A DNA stretch of 13,788 nt from Candidatus Poribacteria bacterium (GTDB lineage: Bacteria; Poribacteria; WGA-4E; UBA9662): the NCBI GenBank assembly GCA_002699335.1, contig PACG01000086.1, positions 24,393 through 38,180 of the forward strand, in the 5' to 3' direction. The notes below the pieces were generated by a model. It was not told the DNA's origin. It worked only from the letters and a program-made list of their open reading frames with translations, and ran no database searches. Below, one piece after another: positions 1-8,788 of the stretch (positions are counted from its first letter, which is position 1; every line of letters starts with the position of its first letter). The position numbers and the translations under genes are program-made.

Positions 1-141
1 CTCCCTACTGCTGCTATACTAACTAGGGTAAATAGTCCGTTTATCATTATCATCTTTCTTAAACAGATCATTTCGTTAACAAGACCTTCCATCCACGTAA
101 ACGTTTGCATAAATCTAATTCCCTGTTTTACACGTTGTCTG

Positions 142-972
142 TTAGAAAAATGGGTTGTGTGCTTTTTCCTCTGCGACAGTAGTTGCTGGGCCATGTCCTG
201 GAAAGAGGTAAGTCTGGTCAGGTAAGGTTAGCACATTCTGTCGGACGCTCGATAATAGCCCCTCATAAGAGACTGACGCATTACCAACCGATCCGGCAAA
301 AATAGCATCACCAACAATGACTGTGTCGCGAGTATAAAAGGCACACCCTCCCGGCGTATGTCCTGGTGTATCTAGCACCTGCACTTGCAAAGCTCCAACC
401 TGAATTTCATCACCGTGTTCTACCAGTTGAAGCGGAGTCGCACTTTTTGGTTTGGGTTCGTTCTGGTGAATATAGGTTGGTGCCTCAAAAGCTTGCTGAA
501 TCTCTGGTAAACCGTTAGCGTGATCGCCATGCGCATGGGTCAGCAAAATCGCAACCACCGGCACGGCTTGTGCGTTGGCTTTCCGAATCACCGTCTGCGG
601 ATGCGCTGCGGTATCGATAATTGCCATCTGATGGGTTTCTTTGCAAACTAAGAGATAGGCGTGAACAGGCCAACCACCGACATTCTCACTGATTGTCACT
701 ATCTCCAAAGCCGGATCATAGTTGGCAGGGACAGGCGCCGGTGTCCAGCTTTCCTCGGCAATCGGTAGCAACTTATCCGCATCTAAATCCAACTGATTGG
801 CCAACGTGCTAACCTGGTCTACGGTCGGCTTCAGCAGATAATCTTCCATCTTAGATAGATCCGGATTTGGAATCTGCGTAGCATTTGACAGTTGGTCTAG
901 ACCAAGGTTTAATCCTTGTCGTGCTTTCTTGATAATATCCCCGAATTCGTCTTCTAGAGCGTAAGCCATCAT
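142..972 (-). CDS. HTH (XRE-like) and metallo-beta-lactamase-fold hydrolase fusion
   Basis: A 276-residue protein in two parts. Residues about 8-70 look like an XRE/Cro-type helix-turn-helix (pattern KKARQGLNLGLDQLSNATQI, then LSKMEDYLLKPTVDQVSTLA). Residues about 88-276 are a glyoxalase-II-like metallo-beta-lactamase fold. The metal ligands are all visible: THAHGDH (H146, H148, D150, H151), DTPGH (H205), GDAIFAGS (D222) and FPGHGPATT (H260). Such enzymes hydrolyse thioesters or related small substrates in the cytosol; the actual substrate cannot be read. There is no signal peptide. Two adjacent ATG codons open the frame; GGGGGT lies just upstream and is better spaced for the second ATG (969), so the start is uncertain by one codon. 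It has its own promoter region and lies 139 bases downstream of the phosphotransferase gene, so it is probably transcribed alone. The N-terminal domain may bind DNA or only be a structural relic. Domain call is firm, biological role is open. Confidence 0.9.
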   Translation of the reverse strand: MMAYALEDEFGDIIKKARQGLNLGLDQLSNATQIPNPDLSKMEDYLLKPTVDQVSTLANQLDLDADKLLPIAEESWTPAPVPANYDPALEIVTISENVGGWPVHAYLLVCKETHQMAIIDTAAHPQTVIRKANAQAVPVVAILLTHAHGDHANGLPEIQQAFEAPTYIHQNEPKPKSATPLQLVEHGDEIQVGALQVQVLDTPGHTPGGCAFYTRDTVIVGDAIFAGSVGNASVSYEGLLSSVRQNVLTLPDQTYLFPGHGPATTVAEEKAHNPFF

Positions 973-1000
973 CGACCCCCAGTATTTTTTTCTAACTTTT

Positions 1001-1029
1001 ATTATAACACGTTTCTGAAGTCTCAGAAA
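1001..1029 (-). promoter_or_regulatory. Promoter and overlapping palindrome of the HTH/hydrolase gene
   Basis: On the minus strand a perfect TATAAT (1001-1006) lies about 30 bases upstream of the start codon at 972. Directly upstream of it is a perfect inverted repeat, TTTCTGA-AGTC-TCAGAAA (1012-1018 and 1023-1029), covering the spacer and the place where the -35 box should be. No good -35 hexamer is seen at 16-18 bases, as is usual for promoters that depend on or are blocked by a regulator. An operator for the HTH domain encoded just downstream is a natural guess. The sequence elements are seen; the autoregulation is inference. Confidence 0.45.
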
Positions 1030-1111
1030 TATAGGTTCACTTCCACATTAAGCATGGCAGTTTGAGTCATATATATAGAGTAATGAAGTGTGAATCCTGG
1101 ATGGTGTATGG

Positions 1112-2209
1112 TCATCTCCTAAGATTCTCAACTTCCTCGCCCTCCATTTTATCGACCAGTGTCAGGGCGACATCCACATCCTGTCCTGGTTCGAATAGTC
1201 TTTGGAATTGTTGCCAGGCATCCACTCGCCCCTCCATATCAAAATGAGTATCGAATAGAATGCGGCTGCCATAGTCAACGATTTCCTGCAACGCCCACTC
1301 CAGAACGTAGTAATCGATCACAGTTTGATCTACTACACATGTACCGGGGGCCGCTGCTGAGTTGGTTTGGCCTCCAAAATAACCGGTCAGATAGTCCTCA
1401 TTTCCGCCAAAGAAGAACAGATCGCGTTCCTTGGGCGCAAAGATCGCGTTGTCCCAATCAATAATGAATATTTCTCCGCTATCGGATAGCAGTATATTAT
1501 CCTCGTGGATATCGCCGTGACACAAAACATAATCCAATGCTTCCAACCGGAGGGTCTGTCCTAGTCGCCGGGCCACTCCAATCAAATTTCTCAACGCCTT
1601 TTGCCGGGGCTGTATAAAGTCGGATAACTCAACAACCAGAGCGTCGTCATGTTGCCTGATCGGAGGCTGGTGATCATCTGGTGAGAGAATAGAAAAGCTT
1701 TCAACTTGAAATCTAGCAAAATCTTCCCTTGGCAGGTCGAATTGCCTAATCGGAGAGTGCTGGTTGCGATTTAATTGATTAGAATACCGTTGGTTATCTG
1801 TAAGCTCAGTTAGAGCATGAATTCTGGCAACGGTTACTCCGATCTCCCTCCTCAGTGGAGAAGCCTGTTTATTAGAAAGCTCTCGGTTCATCAGGGTCGA
1901 GCCATAAATGAAGGGGTAGATAATCAGACCACAGCCTTCGATTTCACCCATTAAGTTGCCTGATTTATCAGCTAAAGAAGGTAATACAGGCAGCCCCTGG
2001 TCAGAAAGAAACTTAGCCAGGAGTACTGTTTTTTCGGCTTTTGTCTTTTCCTTGACCAATCGGATGAAAATCTCGGATTTCCCCTGACCATGAAAGCACC
2101 ATGACCCCTCACCAATAGGTAGAAACGCGAGTGCCTGCAGGTTGGTACAATAGTTTTGGTTGATCTGCTGCTGAAGTTGGTGTTGTGGAATGGTAGGCTC
2201 AGTCTTCAT
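1112..2209 (-). CDS. APH-fold phosphotransferase (aminoglycoside/choline/homoserine kinase-like)
   Basis: A 365-residue cytosolic kinase of the aminoglycoside phosphotransferase (APH) fold. The catalytic loop reads CHGDIHEDNILL (H231, G232, D233 as catalytic base, N238), followed by the metal-binding FIIDWDNAIF (D251), both in the normal order and spacing for the family. An N-terminal lobe with an LIIYPFIYG hinge-like stretch (residues 95-103) is present. The family phosphorylates small hydroxylated molecules such as aminoglycosides, choline, homoserine or sugars; nothing here fixes the substrate and resistance should not be assumed. An AAGGA motif lies about 11 bases before the ATG. It follows the sulfatase gene in the same direction after 88 bases, so co-transcription is possible. 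The frame is clean, in contrast to the broken glycosidase further upstream. Confidence 0.85.
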   Translation of the reverse strand: MKTEPTIPQHQLQQQINQNYCTNLQALAFLPIGEGSWCFHGQGKSEIFIRLVKEKTKAEKTVLLAKFLSDQGLPVLPSLADKSGNLMGEIEGCGLIIYPFIYGSTLMNRELSNKQASPLRREIGVTVARIHALTELTDNQRYSNQLNRNQHSPIRQFDLPREDFARFQVESFSILSPDDHQPPIRQHDDALVVELSDFIQPRQKALRNLIGVARRLGQTLRLEALDYVLCHGDIHEDNILLSDSGEIFIIDWDNAIFAPKERDLFFFGGNEDYLTGYFGGQTNSAAAPGTCVVDQTVIDYYVLEWALQEIVDYGSRILFDTHFDMEGRVDAWQQFQRLFEPGQDVDVALTLVDKMEGEEVENLRR

Positions 2210-2297
2210 ATATGCAGTCGTCCTTCAATTAAGCGCCGGTAATTCTTGCCTATCGGTAACAACGTCCTCTTTGACAATCCGAATATGCGACAAGAAG

Positions 2298-3854
2298 CTA
2301 GATTTCCGGGAAAATGTTGCAACCGTCGGGAGCCGTCCATCGGTCGGGCAGGTCATCGGCGGGGGAGCGCCGAGAATGTTGTGTCTTTTGATGAAACATT
2401 TCAAGTATTTGACGATCGTGAGTTGCTGTTTCGGTGCGCCGCAAGACTGCTTCACCAGACCAATCTTTTAACACCTCGGCCAACAGTTCATGACGAATTT
2501 CCGAATAGTCTGAGTCACCGCCCAGATCGTGCCACTCGTGCGGATCTTCTTCCAGGTTGAATAGTTGAGGCCGGTCATATCCGTGGTAGTAATTTAGTTT
2601 CCAGAGGCCGCGTCGTATCATCCGCCCTGGGTCATTCCCTGTTAATCCACCTAATTCGGCAAATGCCGTATCCGGCCAATCATTGATATGATCATACCCG
2701 TTGAGGAGCCTGCAGAGACTCTGTCCACTCACATTTTGCATGGGTGAACCATCCGCTATTTCAACCAGGGTCGGTCCAACATCTAGTAGACTGGTTACCT
2801 GATGAATGGTCAGCCCTTCTGCGAACCTTCCTGGCCAAGAGAAAATCAGAGGTACGCCAACGGAACTCTGGTAGAAACTCGATTTCCACCACATTCGATG
2901 CTCGCCTGCCATTTCCCCGTGGTCAGAAGTATAAATCACCAGTGTATTCTCCCCAAAGCGTGTTTGTACTAACGTATCGAGTATCTGTCCAATCAATTGG
3001 TCCATCAAGGTTACCAAGCCGTAATAGGCGGCACGAGCTATTCTCACCTCTTCATCTGCCAGTTCGTCAACCTTCCGTATGGCACGCCATATTTTCATAA
3101 ACGGATGCAGAGATTGGTGGTAGTCCGCCGGCAGTTGCGGTAGGTCGACCTGTTCAAGGTATTCCTCGAACAACTGTTTGGGGGCGATAAAGGGGCAGTG
3201 AGGCAATACAAACCCGACTGTCATAAAAAAGGGACGATCGCCGGGAGATTTATCTCGTGTTTCCAGAAACTGCCGACATACATGGGTAACCTCCTGGTCG
3301 TAGCGAGTATAGGCGGTCCGTCCCGGTCCAGCGATTTTGACCCCATCAGCACTTTGTCCCGTGGTGAACATGGGGATGTGCTCTAGTTTGGCATGGACAT
3401 CGCCGAGTATTCGCCGTTCGAAACCGTGTCGCTGATCCGGTCCAGTGAAGTGCATCCGGCCACAGAGAACAGTTTCGTAGTCTGCATTACCCAGGTAATG
3501 AACAAAGGTCGGGATCGTCGATTCCAACCGACACTGGTTTGTCCACACACCAATGTCCGAACTATGACGACTCGTCAGGAAGGTCATCCGAGACGGTACA
3601 CACAATGGATTGGCGCAGTGGTGATTCTCAAATCGAACCCCTTGTTCAGCCAATCGGTCTAACGACGGTGTCCGCACAATGGAATCACCAGCACATCCGA
3701 GCAGACGTGGGCTATGCTGGTCGGACATAATCAGTAGAATATTTGGGCGTTCACCCCTGAACACTGCGGGTGTTGTTGATGTATTTTGCATCGACGTTTC
3801 CAAAGAGTTTTGAATGTATGCGGGCAGGCCTACAGCTATCTGAGAGGCCTCCAT
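2298..3854 (-). CDS. Type I sulfatase (choline-sulfatase-like, formylglycine-dependent)
   Basis: A 518-residue arylsulfatase-superfamily enzyme. The domain opens at residue 36 with PNILLIMSDQH (metal ligand D45), followed by the sulfatase signature CVPSR with C85 as the residue converted to formylglycine. Further motifs are GRMHFTGPDQRHGF (about 132-145), FVLPHCPF (about 215-222), TSDHGEMAGEHRMWWKSS (309-326, metal ligand D311-H312 and catalytic K324) and a C-terminal LFNLEEDPHEWHDL. The GEHRMWWKSSFY block resembles choline-sulfatase-like members; the likely job is to remove sulfate esters from an organic or glycan substrate. No signal peptide is obvious, so it may act in the cytoplasm or leave by a route not seen. 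The first ATG has AGG touching it; a second ATG at 3791 (residue 22) has GGAAA at a better distance and sits closer to the conserved domain, so the true start may be 3791. It begins 49 bases after the relic glycosidase and may once have been in one unit with it. An activating enzyme (FGE or anSME) is not in the window. Confidence 0.92.
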   Translation of the reverse strand: MEASQIAVGLPAYIQNSLETSMQNTSTTPAVFRGERPNILLIMSDQHSPRLLGCAGDSIVRTPSLDRLAEQGVRFENHHCANPLCVPSRMTFLTSRHSSDIGVWTNQCRLESTIPTFVHYLGNADYETVLCGRMHFTGPDQRHGFERRILGDVHAKLEHIPMFTTGQSADGVKIAGPGRTAYTRYDQEVTHVCRQFLETRDKSPGDRPFFMTVGFVLPHCPFIAPKQLFEEYLEQVDLPQLPADYHQSLHPFMKIWRAIRKVDELADEEVRIARAAYYGLVTLMDQLIGQILDTLVQTRFGENTLVIYTSDHGEMAGEHRMWWKSSFYQSSVGVPLIFSWPGRFAEGLTIHQVTSLLDVGPTLVEIADGSPMQNVSGQSLCRLLNGYDHINDWPDTAFAELGGLTGNDPGRMIRRGLWKLNYYHGYDRPQLFNLEEDPHEWHDLGGDSDYSEIRHELLAEVLKDWSGEAVLRRTETATHDRQILEMFHQKTQHSRRSPADDLPDRWTAPDGCNIFPEI

Positions 3855-3903
3855 CCTGTCAAATCGCCAGCCTGAGCCGGGACAGGCGGGAAGACGAACC
3901 TAC

Positions 3904-6657
3904 TCATTTTTCAATCGGATGGTAAACACCTTTCTCATCAAGTTTAACAACCAGAGGCTGCCCACTTTGGCGATTGATCGTTCTGCTGGATTCTGTTCTA
4001 TAGCCGTTTTCATCCAGTACTGTAACGTGAGCCTGGGTGGATGTGCTAGGGTGAAGCGAGACGGTGACTTTAAGATGTTTAATACCAATTGGCGGAGAAC
4101 CCAGATCAATAATTTTTCCATTGTCGACGTTGAAGCCCAATGGTTGTTCTTCCGTCATGTTTGGACTAGAATCCGCCTAGATGTTTGAAGTCGTTCATCG
4201 TCGTGAGCAATAACCCAAATTGATGCGAATTCGTTCTGAGATGCTATGATTACACCAGTTAACCAGATACGACCTGCCTGGCCAATAAATCCGGTGACGC
4301 CTTGACTTTTCGGTGTATCCACTGTGACAACGCCCTGATCATAGTCCCAAAACACCTGGTTCGTTACACTGCGAACCGTTTTTTGTTGATGGTTGATAAA
4401 CTGGGTTCAATCGGCCTGCACCGCCTTTTCGGGGGGCTGCAAAGGACTCGATTGCCCTTTAAACCCGCGAACAACACGTTCAACATAGAAGGTGAGCGGA
4501 TCCAGTTATTGAGACGGAAGATGTGTCACGTCATCTTTTTCTTGTGCCTCGGATGCATTGATCGGCAGATCCTGCTCCCTGAATTCGTCCAGAGCAATCG
4601 TGCTAGCATCAGCGGTTCCTTTCATTGCATATAGTCTCTCCAGGTCGAGATTCTGGTAGAAAACGTCTGTGGTCTCCTCGACATCACCACGTCGATATTG
4701 TAGCGCTGCAGCTGGAGAGGTAACCGCCGTCATCGGTGAACTGGTGGTGAATTTTTTCATCGAAGCATCAGACAGAAAATTGTCGTTCACACTAAAGAAA
4801 AATAGACCATCAACTCCTTGCAAGGTAGTATAGACGGAACTTAAAAAGGTTGAATCGGCTCGAAATCGGTTAAGGTTAGGCCAACCGATTTCACTAATGA
4901 TGTGAGGATAATCTTGAACGGAGAATACCTGGATGGGCAGATCTTCCGGTAACTTGACCGCAGCCTGGTTGGTAAAACGATGCCTTACTCGAACCGAATA
5001 AGATGCCCCCTCACCTTGGTGGTGTCCACCGAAATAGCCGCGCTGGTCGATGACATCACCCGCAGTATACGTATATCGTTCAAGCGAATCCAGCATCGGA
5101 CCGTCGGTAACATGCCAGTTACGGGGTGAAATAAGGCTTTGAATCCCCAGGTCTTGACGAAAACACTCAATCACTGACGGGTAAAATTCACGCTGATATT
5201 CGGTCAGAAATCGAACTTGGTCGCTGACGCGCTTGACCTTGTCTGGACCTCCGATGTGGCTGCCTTCTTTGGTCATATGCCAAGCCTCAAAGACCTGACA
5301 TGACCTGTGTATAGATTGTCCTGTTTATCTTTAGCACTTCCCCACTGAACGAATGCTTGCTTTAATGAGCCATATTTCTTCTGGAGCCAGTTGCCATAAG
5401 CAATTTCTAGCTCTTTCTAGTAAATCTTAGGCGCATTATTATGAGTAAACGCCCAAAAGAAAAGTTGTCTTCATTTTGAATTTCGACAATACCAATGGCT
5501 GGATCTTGAGCTAGTGTGAGGCCTGTATAAGGGTTCACACTGGTGAAAAGTTGTCGCACCCAGGATTATAAATGGTTTGCATCTTCTCGTCAATCATTAA
5601 CAGTAGAAACGGTATTTTGTTATTGATCTCGTCATAACCGGGAAGGTTGTAATGAGGTTTGATATCAAACCATAGAGGGAAATAGAAACTTAGAGATGTG
5701 CAGATCCCTTCAGACTTCAGCGTTTTGACCAGGTAAAATAAATCATTCAGTCTCTTTGGATTAACGATCTCAGGACGGGTGCCGCGATATTAAAAATGGG
5801 GCTGTGGTAGCGAACCGTATTGACACCGATTTTGGCCAATCTGCACGCTAGATAGTCGACTGACGACCGGTTGCCTCCTGCATTATCGCCATGCAGGTTA
5901 ACCCCCCAGAAGCGAACTATTTCGCCGTTACCGAGCACTAAATTATCTCCCTCCCTCTGGATGAAGCCGTCTTGACCTGCTATCCTCTCGTTTAATTTAC
6001 GCAGATCTAGGACAGCATCAGGTCCAAAATCATCCATATCAGGCTCAATGGGAAAAAGCCTTGATCCGCTTTCCCGTATTTTTCACCCGGTTCTAGTTTC
6101 CCATTTGGTTTGAAGAGATTAAGCGTTAGGTCAAATACGTCAAAACAAGACATCAGTGGTTGGCCGACATCAGCTAATAAACGAAGTTCAAAAATTATTT
6201 CACCCTTAGTTTAAGTGGATTTCTCCCAAGTAAACCCAGTTAGCCCCCAAATGGGTTCGAATGGTGACATTATCAGCCAATGTAATATCGCGTCCACAAA
6301 TTTGCCATACATCCTGATCGAATTTCCACTTAAAAGGACCGTGTTTCCAAAACTTTCTAACCCATAGATGATATGCGCCGGCGTGCGTTATGTTGAGCTT
6401 GTATCTGGCGAATGCTTCTTCACGAGTTCTTTTTCCTTCATTCGTTAACCACTTATATTGGATAGAAAATTAGATTTCGATCTGAAGGTAGTGGCTGAGA
6501 AACTGGTTTGCGCCGGAAAGTTAGTTTTAGTTGGTGTTTCACCTTCCAACCAGATAAATGCTTCCTGAACTTTCCCAGCACTTTCAGCTGGAAAAGGCAG
6601 GGAAAGTAGGAAGAAAAAAAGAGATGTCGTATGTAACGGTTGCAGATGGTTCTGATT
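3904..6657 (-). pseudogene. Decayed secreted clan GH-A glycoside hydrolase (planctomycete type)
   Basis: About 910 codons of one former protein can be followed by changing frame. Order: a hydrophobic signal-like stretch SLFFFLLSLPFPAES (about 6580-6620), FIWLEGETPTKTNF, a beta domain ending YHLWVRKFWKHGPFKW and THLGANWVYLGEIHLN, FFPIEPDMDDFGPDAVLDLR, then the catalytic barrel: VRFWGVNL, RLAKIGVNTVRYHSPIF, GICTSLSFYFPLWFDI, VEIQNED (acid/base Glu at 5470-5472), FEAWHMTKEG, HIISEIGWPN (probable nucleophile Glu at 4890-4892), VFWDYDQGVVTVDTPKSQG and a C-terminal beta domain. Frameshifts lie near 6452, 6195, 6055, 5790, 5566, 5457, 5291 and 4157. In-frame stops are at 6206-6208 (TAA), 6200-6202 (TGA), 5417-5419 (TAG), 4506-4508 (TAA) and 4407-4409 (TGA). 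No start codon joins the signal-like stretch; the frame opens after a TAG at 6658-6660. Several open pieces (6037-5747, 5276-4506, 4355-4155, 4158-3904) are fragments, not genes. Assignment to clan GH-A (GH5-like) comes from the barrel motifs; the glycan is unknown. Confidence 0.88.
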
Positions 6658-6802
6658 CTAGGTTTGGTGCAAGTAGTATATGAAACCTGAGATAACTGGT
6701 CAAGGGTGGGGCAGAAAAAGAGCCACTCCACAGCCAACGCTCTATGGCCGATGAGTAAAGAGGCCAGGAGAAAGATTCACTAACAACACGATATAATAGA
6801 TT

Positions 6803-7280
6803 CAGTTATGCCACTTTACAACTAAGAATCCTAAATGTGTAGCCAAACGGATTGTGGAAGCAGGTAACATTGTCATTCATAGTGGCAAGTAGAAGTATTA
6901 CATCTACCCTTAGTATCAGCAGGTCTTCACCGCTAGCAAAGGTGCAGTCTTTTATCGACTTCGGTATCCGCTGTCAACAGTTACTTAGGTTATCATATTA
7001 GTCACCTATGATTGTCCGTTTTAGGCCATTATAGCTGCTTTTGACATCGATGAGCCAACGGGTAGCAATGGCAGAAGCGTACCGCCGCCGCTGTCAAGGC
7101 GTTCATTAAGATCTTGTGCAGCCACTTGATGACCAGGGGAAAGTACCAGCCGATGAGATCCCAATCAATCAGCAAGGTGGAATCACTTGGTTGGGACTGA
7201 CGCTACTCTCCCGACTCGAAACTTCATACGGCTAGGTAGGCCTTCCGGCAAAATCAGGTCATTGATTCAACGATATCAGC
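6803..7280 (+). pseudogene. Remnant of an IS1-like zinc-ribbon DDE transposase
   Basis: Translation from 6803 gives a degenerate N-terminal zinc-ribbon-like part, then NIVIHSGK, VFTASKGAVFYRLRYPLSTV, VIILVTYDCPF and AIIAAFDIDE, a pattern typical of zinc-ribbon plus helix-turn-helix transposases related to IS1. After a frameshift near 7053 the copy continues as VAMAEAYRRRCQGVH, DLVQPLDDQGKVPADEIPIN (first acidic residues of the DDE core) and QQGGITWLGLTLLSRLETSYG, ending in recognisability near 7235-7280. The frame contains five TAG codons and one TAA, so it cannot be expressed. The C-terminal half of the transposase and the element ends were not found; about 150 expected codons are missing before the next gene starts at 7594. 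No terminal inverted repeats or target duplications could be identified by eye. The family assignment is moderate, the transposase nature and its broken state are well supported. Confidence 0.75.
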
Positions 7281-7473
7281 TATGACCACACTTAACTGCG
7301 TAGCTTACTTAAATTTTAGTTCTGGATGATTGCCGAAGAACCTTTTGTTCGATGTAGATCCTCATTTTAGCCCGGAATAAGCGTCCATAGGCACCTTTTC
7401 TTGTTGTTTGATCACCAGGTTTGGGATTGTTCCAATTAGAGCTACTGGGTCTATGAGGCCAGCCCAATTTTTC
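7281..7473. other. Non-coding stretch between transposase remnant and the oxidoreductase promoter
   Basis: All six frames are interrupted and no family motif could be recognised. The stretch may hold eroded 3' transposase sequence, but the readable matches stop near 7280. No hairpin with a T-tract and no RNA gene was seen. Confidence 0.5.
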
Positions 7474-7503
7474 GTGACACCCTCATTAGAGACAAAGTAT
7501 AAT
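7474..7503 (+). promoter_or_regulatory. Candidate sigma-70-type promoter of the oxidoreductase gene
   Basis: GTGACA (7474-7479, one mismatch to TTGACA) and a perfect TATAAT (7498-7503) are separated by 18 bases. The start of transcription would be near 7510, leaving an untranslated leader of about 84 bases before the ATG at 7594. Seen in sequence; activity is not tested and sigma-factor consensus in this phylum is an assumption. Confidence 0.45.
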
Positions 7504-7516
7504 GACCAGGTTGATA

Positions 7517-7535
7517 AAGCTTACAACTTAAGCTT
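7517..7535 (+). promoter_or_regulatory. Dyad AAGCTTA-CAACT-TAAGCTT downstream of the promoter
   Basis: Two perfect 7-base arms (7517-7523 and 7529-7535) around 5 bases, lying just after the predicted transcription start and 58 bases before the oxidoreductase ATG. The position suits an operator for a repressor, for example one sensing a sugar, but no regulator gene is nearby. A chance palindrome in AT-rich DNA is possible. Confidence 0.3.
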
Positions 7536-7593
7536 GGCCTCAGAATTATTTGGGGGCAAGAGACACCTTCTACCTTAATTTCAGGAGAAATAG

Positions 7594-8634
7594 ATGGTTA
7601 ATGCGGCAGTTATCGGATACGGTTTTGCGGGTCGATGTTTTCACTCATATCTTATCGGTTTAGCTAAAGGAATGTCAGTTCATGCCATTGCGACACGAGC
7701 ACCAGAGCGTCAACAGCAAGCGAAAGAACACTATCCAGAGGCCAAGATTTACGCTAACATGGATCAGGTACTTGCCGATAATGCAGTTGATTTGGTGGTC
7801 TTAGCTACGCCTCACGACGTTCACGCTGAACTGGCTATTCAAGCTATGGACGCCGGTAAGCATGTGGTAACGGATAAGATCATGTGCATGAACGCGCAGG
7901 AGGCCGAGTCTATGATCGTTGCCGGTGAACGCAATGAGGTCCTATTAAGTATCTTTCATAATCGTCGCTGGGACTGGGATTATCTGACCGTCAAGCAGGT
8001 AATTGAAGATGGACTATTGGGTGATCCCTACCTTTACCAGGTAGCCATTATGCGCCATGGCAGACCTGGTGGTTGGCGTGGATCTAAGGCACAGAGCGGT
8101 GGGATTCTCTTCGACTGGCCTGCCCATTTTGTTGATCAAGCACTTCAACTGGTGGATTCACCCGTAAAAAGTGTGTTCTGTGATATTCATTACGGTGACC
8201 ACTGGGATATCGACATTGGTAATTACGCCAACTTGATACTGAAGTATCAAAATGGCGTCCGCTATCAAATCGAGATCGGTAACCTGGCTCAAAGGCCCAA
8301 ACCGAGATGGTACATCCAGGGCAATCTAGGCGGTCTGGTTAAGTCTGGAATAGATCCACAAGAACCGGCGATGATTGCTGGTGACATTGATGCAGCTGAG
8401 CAGACACCGGAAAACTTTGCTCAAGTGACGACTGTCGTTAATGGTGAGGCTGAGGAACGGGTGATCCAACCCGTTCGTGGCTCGTGGAGGTCTTACTATC
8501 AGAACATCGCTGACGTTCTGAATCATGGGGCAGACTTGATTATAACACCATCCCAGATTCTATCTGTAATGGAGGTCTACGATGCAGCCATGGAATCATC
8601 CGAAACGGGTAGTGTGGTTCATTTGGCGAATTGA
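7594..8634 (+). CDS. Gfo/Idh/MocA family NAD(P)-dependent oxidoreductase
   Basis: A 346-residue cytosolic dehydrogenase. Residues 4-13 AAVIGYGFAG form the Rossmann GxGxxG turn. VVLATPHDVHAELAIQAMDA and GKHVVTDK (88-95) match the second conserved block; the usual EKP is DKI here, with K95 keeping the catalytic lysine position. FHNRRWDWDY (121-130) and GGILFDWPAHFVDQ (169-182, H178 and D181 in the HxxD position) complete the family pattern, and a C-terminal alpha/beta domain follows. Members oxidise or reduce sugars, inositols and similar polyols; the substrate is not readable. The start is firm: AGGAG ends 6 bases before the ATG. The frame is clean and ends in TGA. The next gene follows in the same direction after 154 bases. 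It could work on sugars released by the neighbouring hydrolytic genes, but this is only context. Confidence 0.92.
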   Translation: MVNAAVIGYGFAGRCFHSYLIGLAKGMSVHAIATRAPERQQQAKEHYPEAKIYANMDQVLADNAVDLVVLATPHDVHAELAIQAMDAGKHVVTDKIMCMNAQEAESMIVAGERNEVLLSIFHNRRWDWDYLTVKQVIEDGLLGDPYLYQVAIMRHGRPGGWRGSKAQSGGILFDWPAHFVDQALQLVDSPVKSVFCDIHYGDHWDIDIGNYANLILKYQNGVRYQIEIGNLAQRPKPRWYIQGNLGGLVKSGIDPQEPAMIAGDIDAAEQTPENFAQVTTVVNGEAEERVIQPVRGSWRSYYQNIADVLNHGADLIITPSQILSVMEVYDAAMESSETGSVVHLAN

Positions 8635-8788
8635 CGATCTTGTCGTATTCTGAACAGGATTGTTTGCTTTTTGAACACTATTTTGAGCAGTGTGGACTAT
8701 TGGAACACGAATGGATCACATTTTGGTGGTCGGCGATTGGCACAGTCGTTGCTCAACCTATCGTGCTTAATTTTTCTGGAGGCTAACC

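Noticed and set aside
2744..3100. Plus-strand open frames opposite sulfatase 1 and opposite the other genes
   Set aside because: They have no family motifs and lie antisense to well-supported coding sequences.
3855..3886. CCTGTC ... GACAGG arms just upstream of sulfatase 1
   Set aside because: Only 6-base arms separated by 20 bases; too weak to call an operator or hairpin.
3904..5276. Three separate small genes at 5276-4506, 4355-4155 and 4158-3904
   Set aside because: Their translations join head to tail as one C-terminal glycosidase sequence interrupted by two stops and a frameshift; they are fragments.
6453..6737. A 94-codon minus-strand open frame at the 5' end of the glycosidase relic
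   Set aside because: The conserved glycosidase residues (FIWLEGETP, signal-like stretch) lie in another frame of the same strand; this frame matches nothing and has no ribosome-binding site.
6803..7235. TAG reassigned to Gln (alternative genetic code)
   Set aside because: Intact genes in the window end at TAG (2298-2300 and 10010-10012), and the transposase also has a frameshift and a TAA.
8640..8700. Terminator between the oxidoreductase and toroid genes
   Set aside because: Only 4-5 base stems (ACGA/TCGT, ACACT/AGTGT) without a following T-run.
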